DNA of 8,019 bases. Origin: Candidatus Vogelbacteria bacterium (lineage in GTDB: Bacteria; Patescibacteriota; Minisyncoccia; Phycocordibacterales; XYD1-FULL-46-19). Both the position numbers and the translations under genes were made by a program. Below are positions 5,145 to 8,019 of the stretch, piece after piece. Position 1 is the stretch's first letter, and each line of letters opens with the position of its first letter. The DNA is taken from contig JAPLZN010000001.1 of NCBI GenBank assembly GCA_026395035.1, positions 1 to 8,019 of the forward strand, in the 5' to 3' direction. The notes beneath the pieces were generated by a model that had not been told where the DNA came from, did no database searches, and saw nothing but the letters and a program-made list of their open reading frames with translations.

Positions 5145-6230
5145 ATGAAAAATAGCACCACGTCCCATCTCGCAAACAAGGATGATCCTCCCCACGCGGA
5201 AACCCCGATTCAGCAAAAACAATATATGCTGACGGGGGATCTGGAGGGGAAACTCCATCAATTCGAGATTGGTGGAATCAAAGTCCCCGATGAGGCTTTC
5301 CGCCTCGTCGATCAGTTCCAAAATGAACTGGCCGGCAAACTTCGTCGCTTTATGCCACAGGTCCAGATCCGCTTCATTCGCATGACGGAAATGGCCGAGC
5401 GGATCACCACGAAAGCTAACGATCATGAGCATGGCGCCGAAATCGCCAACGCCCTGGTCGTCAGCACCTGCTCCGAAATCGTCCAATCCGCCGGCGGCAA
5501 GGTACTCGAGATCAATCGGATTATCGACGGTTCGCCGACCAATACTGATCCGATCGGCTATGGTCCGCGCCCGGGTTTCCCGTCGCTCCGCAATCAGATC
5601 GCCGCGCTCGTTGCCGGTTCCGACCATCGGCCGATCATTCTCATCGACGACGGATCTTTCACTGGCGGATCGCTATCCTATATCATCCGCGAACTGAAGA
5701 GTACCGGTGCTCGTGTCCGCGGAGTCGTCGTCGGCTTTGCTTTCCCGATTGCCGCGGAGGCTATTCGAAAAGCGCTGGGTCCTGAAGGATTCCTCGTCAC
5801 GACGGAAGAGACCGGGGATCTGCTCGATTGGATGCCCGATCACGACTTCATGCCGTTCATGCCGAACTGTGGCCGGGTCGTCGGCTACAGCAAGGGAGAG
5901 GAGATCTACCCCTGCTATACTCACGACGGCTTCTCGCGCAGTACCCCCTATTTGCTCCCATTCTGCCCGATGGCCGATTGGACAGGAATCAGTGGGTCAG
6001 GGGACGCCGAAGAGCTTCGGTGGCTGTCTCAATACTGCTTCGATCAAACCGGACACCTGTTCGAACTGCTCGAGCAGGCCAATCACCGCGAGCTCTGCAT
6101 CAACGATCTCAAGTGGATCCGGCCGGCCATCTCCGTGCCGTATCGCTTGGGCGACAGCCCCTTCATGGGATTATCCTCGGTGCGCATTATCGAGCACCTC
6201 GTGAAACTCAAAAACCAGATCTGGGAGTAA
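5145..6230 (+). CDS. Orphan type I phosphoribosyltransferase-like protein
   Basis: 361-aa cytosolic-looking protein; no signal peptide or membrane segment is seen. At residues 164-177 it has IILIDDGSFTGGSL, a hydrophobic strand, two acidic residues (D168, D169) and a glycine/serine/threonine loop. This is the PRPP-binding motif of type I phosphoribosyltransferases, and the following GARVRGVVVGF is the next strand of that fold. Upstream, residues ~25-160 hold a distinct N-terminal region. Downstream (~190-361) is a Cys- and aromatic-rich region with DHDFMPFMPNCGRVVG and a YPCYTHDGF segment that I cannot assign to a known substrate class. It may be a nucleobase or nucleotide salvage enzyme or a PRPP-dependent regulator; neither can be chosen. 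It is divergent from hisS2, has a strong SD and similar GC-rich codon use, and ends before a strong terminator, so it is a single-gene unit. Confidence 0.75.
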   Translation: MKNSTTSHLANKDDPPHAETPIQQKQYMLTGDLEGKLHQFEIGGIKVPDEAFRLVDQFQNELAGKLRRFMPQVQIRFIRMTEMAERITTKANDHEHGAEIANALVVSTCSEIVQSAGGKVLEINRIIDGSPTNTDPIGYGPRPGFPSLRNQIAALVAGSDHRPIILIDDGSFTGGSLSYIIRELKSTGARVRGVVVGFAFPIAAEAIRKALGPEGFLVTTEETGDLLDWMPDHDFMPFMPNCGRVVGYSKGEEIYPCYTHDGFSRSTPYLLPFCPMADWTGISGSGDAEELRWLSQYCFDQTGHLFELLEQANHRELCINDLKWIRPAISVPYRLGDSPFMGLSSVRIIEHLVKLKNQIWE

Positions 6231-6264
6231 TGCTCTTTTGCCAAACGGCTTAATCCCCACAAAG

Positions 6265-6320
6265 ATAGGCTTATCATCTTGCTCAAAACAAGTGATAAGC
6301 CTATTTATTTTCCTTTTTTA
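6265..6320 (+). terminator. Strong Rho-independent terminator
   Basis: ATAGGCTTATCA (6265-6276) and TGATAAGCCTAT (6293-6304) form a perfect 12-bp stem, with an inner CTTG/CAAG pairing in the loop. TTTATTTTCCTTTTTTA follows. It ends the phosphoribosyltransferase-like gene 34 nt after its stop and insulates the next unit. Confidence 0.9.
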
Positions 6321-6328
6321 GATAAATG

Positions 6329-6337
6329 TGGTATAAA
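6329..6337 (+). promoter_or_regulatory. Extended -10 promoter of the LOG-like gene unit
   Basis: TG-G-TATAAA (6329-6337) is an extended -10 with no good -35. Predicted start is about 6343-6347 and the ATG is at 6347, so the transcript would be leaderless or nearly so. It follows the terminator directly, as expected for a new transcription unit. Confidence 0.5.
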
Positions 6338-6346
6338 TAGAAAATT

Positions 6347-6889
6347 ATGAATACAGCAATAAAACGAAAGTTTCAAATAGGCGTCATGGGTTCGGCGGCC
6401 GATTTGAAGTACTCAAAAAAATTAGAGAAGCTAGCCGAAGAAGTGGGCCAGTTTATTGCCCAATCAGGCAATATTACTGTTTATGGAGCGGAAAAAGATT
6501 ATGACTCCCTTTCAACCGCCGCCTCAAGAGGAGCTAAAAAAGCCGGGGGATTGACGGTTGGTGTTACTTACGGAAAAGGGAAAGACATTTGGGATAAAGA
6601 CGGGTATACAGATGTCATCATTTGCTCCGGACTTGAACGGGGCGGGGGAAGAGAATTTGTACTGGTCAATTCCTGCGATGCGGTCATAATTATTTCCGGT
6701 GGTTCAGGTACCTTAACCGAGGCGGCCATTGCCTATCAATTGAATATTCCGGTTATTGCCTTAACCAAAACCGGCGGTTGGGCGGATAAATTGGCTGGCG
6801 AATATTTTGACCAGCGCAAACGTTTTAAGGTATTACCTGCTGATACGGCGCAAGAAGCGGTAAACAAGGCGCTTGATTTGATCAAATAG
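6347..6889 (+). CDS. LOG / TIGR00725-like SLOG-superfamily protein
   Basis: 180-aa Rossmann-like protein. It starts with IGVMGSAAD (residues 11-19), continues with a glycine-rich region around 97-102 (LERGGGR, R102) and VNSCDAVIIISGGSGTLTE (107-125), then a strand INIPVIAL-type segment and a C-terminal helix. The SGG-S-GT-L-T-E signature and the preceding Asp-Ala-Val strand are typical of the SLOG superfamily, which includes the LOG cytokinin-activating phosphoribohydrolases, DprA and TIGR00725. LOG enzymes cleave ribose phosphate from nucleotides; the TIGR00725 branch is less defined, so the substrate here is unknown. Length fits TIGR00725. A near-leaderless promoter precedes it; it is followed by the AstE-like gene after 8 nt, so they are probably co-transcribed. 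Its codon use is more AT-rich than that of the preceding gene. Confidence 0.82.
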   Translation: MNTAIKRKFQIGVMGSAADLKYSKKLEKLAEEVGQFIAQSGNITVYGAEKDYDSLSTAASRGAKKAGGLTVGVTYGKGKDIWDKDGYTDVIICSGLERGGGREFVLVNSCDAVIIISGGSGTLTEAAIAYQLNIPVIALTKTGGWADKLAGEYFDQRKRFKVLPADTAQEAVNKALDLIK

Positions 6890-6897
6890 CAAGTTAT

Positions 6898-7641
6898 ATG
6901 TCTTTGGCGTCTCAACCCAAAATACTTTTAATTATAGGAACTCACGGAGACGAAGGTATTAACCTCGAAACCATAGAGAAGCTTAAAAATTACTCCAGTA
7001 TCAAAGAGGGAGATTTTGATGTCCTAATTGGTAACCCGGAAGCGTTAAGGAGGAATGAGCGATTCATTGAGGCCGATCTAAATCGAGTATACCCGGGGAT
7101 AAAAGACTCTTCAGTTTATGAAGAAAATCAAGCTTGGCAAAATCTGGAAAAAGCTAGCGAGTATGATTATGTTCTTGATCTCCACATTGCACCCAAAAGT
7201 AGGGACTCTTTTATCATCATACCAGAAAAAGAAATAAAAAATATTAGTTTGGTAAAATCTGTTAACATCGACAAGGTCGTTCTGTGGCCATCGACGTCTA
7301 ATCGGCCAACCGGACCGATCTGCCAATTTCTGGATAATTCTCTGGAAATAGAATTCGGAACTTATGGAAAAACGGACGATGAAGTCGTAACTAATGCCGC
7401 CCAAATTATAGCTGAAACTTTAAAAAATTTACTAAACACTGACCAAATTAGTAATCCATTATCTCAGAAAGTTTTTTTAGTTTACGGAAAATTAATGGCT
7501 GAAGAAATTAAAAACGAAATGCTATTAGATTTCAAGTTGGCAAAGGTAAACAACGAGGAGTTCTATCCATTGTTAACTGATCAATACTTGCCAAACAGCA
7601 TTAAGTGTTATAAAATGCGCTTGGTCAAAACAGACCTTTAG
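6898..7641 (+). CDS. Succinylglutamate desuccinylase/aspartoacylase (AstE/ASPA)-like zinc hydrolase
   Basis: 247-aa protein of the M14-like AstE/aspartoacylase family, zinc-dependent amidohydrolases that cut acyl groups from amino acids. Visible motifs are GTHGDEG (14-20; H16 and E19 as zinc ligands), the substrate-side EADLNRVYPG (58-67, R63), DLH with third zinc ligand H96, and LEIEFGTYG (149-157), where E152 is the likely catalytic Glu. All expected ligands are therefore present. The protein is shorter than most AstE (about 320 aa) and its C-terminal ~80 residues are hard to match, so substrate cannot be named. It begins 8 nt after the LOG-like stop, without an SD, so it relies on coupling. 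The GNAT gene follows after 33 nt. Confidence 0.85.
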   Translation: MSLASQPKILLIIGTHGDEGINLETIEKLKNYSSIKEGDFDVLIGNPEALRRNERFIEADLNRVYPGIKDSSVYEENQAWQNLEKASEYDYVLDLHIAPKSRDSFIIIPEKEIKNISLVKSVNIDKVVLWPSTSNRPTGPICQFLDNSLEIEFGTYGKTDDEVVTNAAQIIAETLKNLLNTDQISNPLSQKVFLVYGKLMAEEIKNEMLLDFKLAKVNNEEFYPLLTDQYLPNSIKCYKMRLVKTDL

Positions 7642-7660
7642 GCAATTCAAGATTGGGAAG

Positions 7661-7668
7661 AAGGGGAG
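7661..7668 (+). promoter_or_regulatory. Shine-Dalgarno site of the GNAT gene
   Basis: AAGGGGAG, 6 nt before the GTG at 7675. It supports GTG as the start, as no ATG lies in frame between the previous stop and this point. Confidence 0.65.
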
Positions 7669-7674
7669 AACGAG

Positions 7675-8019
7675 GTGAAAACAAAAACCATCAGAGATCT
7701 GGTGCCGACAGATGTGCCCGATATCTTGGAAATGTATCGGGAGGCGTTTCGCGGCTATCCCTGGTTCGAGCAGTTATCACCCGAAACAGTAAAAGAACGC
7801 TGGACGAGTAATTCGTTACAGCCTGATTTCCGCTGTATCGTGGTGTCACTCGACGACAAGCAGGTGGCTGGGGCGGCCTGGTGGAATTCAATGGACCAAG
7901 ATCTTCTTCGCCAAGAAAGGGGCGAAGAATTGGCTACCTTTGCCACCGAGAATTTTCCCGGGTGGCCATTAATTTGGGAAAGGGAGGTAATGGTTTTTCC
8001 CGCTTTCCAAGGGAAAGGT
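7675..8019 (+). CDS. GNAT-family N-acetyltransferase, 5' part, truncated by window edge
   Basis: Open from GTG 7675 to the window end (115 codons, no stop). The protein starts with KTKTIRDLVPTDVPDIL, the first strand and helix of GNAT acetyltransferases. It ends in EREVMVFPAFQGKG, the entry to the acetyl-CoA-binding motif A ([R/Q]-x-x-G-x-G/A). These enzymes move acetyl from acetyl-CoA to amines; the acceptor cannot be guessed from this half. It probably belongs to the transcription unit of the LOG-like and AstE-like genes, from which it is separated by 33 nt without a visible terminator, but it has its own good SD and more GC-rich codons. Confidence 0.8.
   Translation, partial: MKTKTIRDLVPTDVPDILEMYREAFRGYPWFEQLSPETVKERWTSNSLQPDFRCIVVSLDDKQVAGAAWWNSMDQDLLRQERGEELATFATENFPGWPLIWEREVMVFPAFQGKG

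Noticed and set aside
1..8019. CRISPR array, insertion sequence or prophage genes
   Set aside because: No regularly spaced direct repeats, transposase, integrase or phage motifs were seen on either strand.

Overview
The window is a bacterial chromosomal segment centred on histidine: both histidine biosynthesis and tRNA-His charging. Bacterial features seen are -35/-10 promoters, Rho-independent terminators, Shine-Dalgarno (SD) sites before some genes, and long-form HisG. Phylum cannot be fixed from sequence alone. Near-leaderless promoters, weak or absent SD sites before several genes, and tight packing would fit an uncultivated lineage such as Patescibacteria/CPR, but this is only a tentative inference.

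Left part (1-3250). A truncated PRPP synthetase gene runs leftward off the window edge. Divergent from it is a strong promoter (TTGACA, 17-nt spacer, TAATAT). It drives a 21-codon leader peptide with five His codons in six (HHHEHH), followed by mutually exclusive RNA pairings and a U-tract terminator. This is a classic histidine attenuator and it was not found by ORF length. Behind it, after a structured ~200-nt 5' UTR with repeated GC-rich palindromes, lie hisS (full-length histidyl-tRNA synthetase), hisE and hisG, tightly coupled. The attenuator would thus control both the charging enzyme and the first two steps of His synthesis.

Middle (3251-4924, minus strand). A second complete HisRS gene with a good SD is followed after 5 nt by tRNA-His (anticodon GTG, encoded CCA, C73) and then by a Rho-independent terminator. 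Enzyme and cognate tRNA therefore appear to form one transcription unit. The base encoded at tRNA position -1 is C, not the G usual for bacterial tRNA-His.

Right part (4925-8019). A divergent gene encodes an orphan type I phosphoribosyltransferase-like protein of unknown substrate and ends in a strong hairpin terminator. A new near-leaderless unit follows: a LOG/TIGR00725-like Rossmann protein, an AstE/aspartoacylase-like zinc hydrolase, and a GNAT acetyltransferase cut by the window end.

PRPP links several genes: Prs makes it, HisG consumes it, and the orphan PRTase probably binds it. The most noteworthy items are the His attenuator controlling hisS-hisE-hisG, the paired HisRS genes flanking a tRNA-His with an atypical -1 base, and the near-leaderless promoters.
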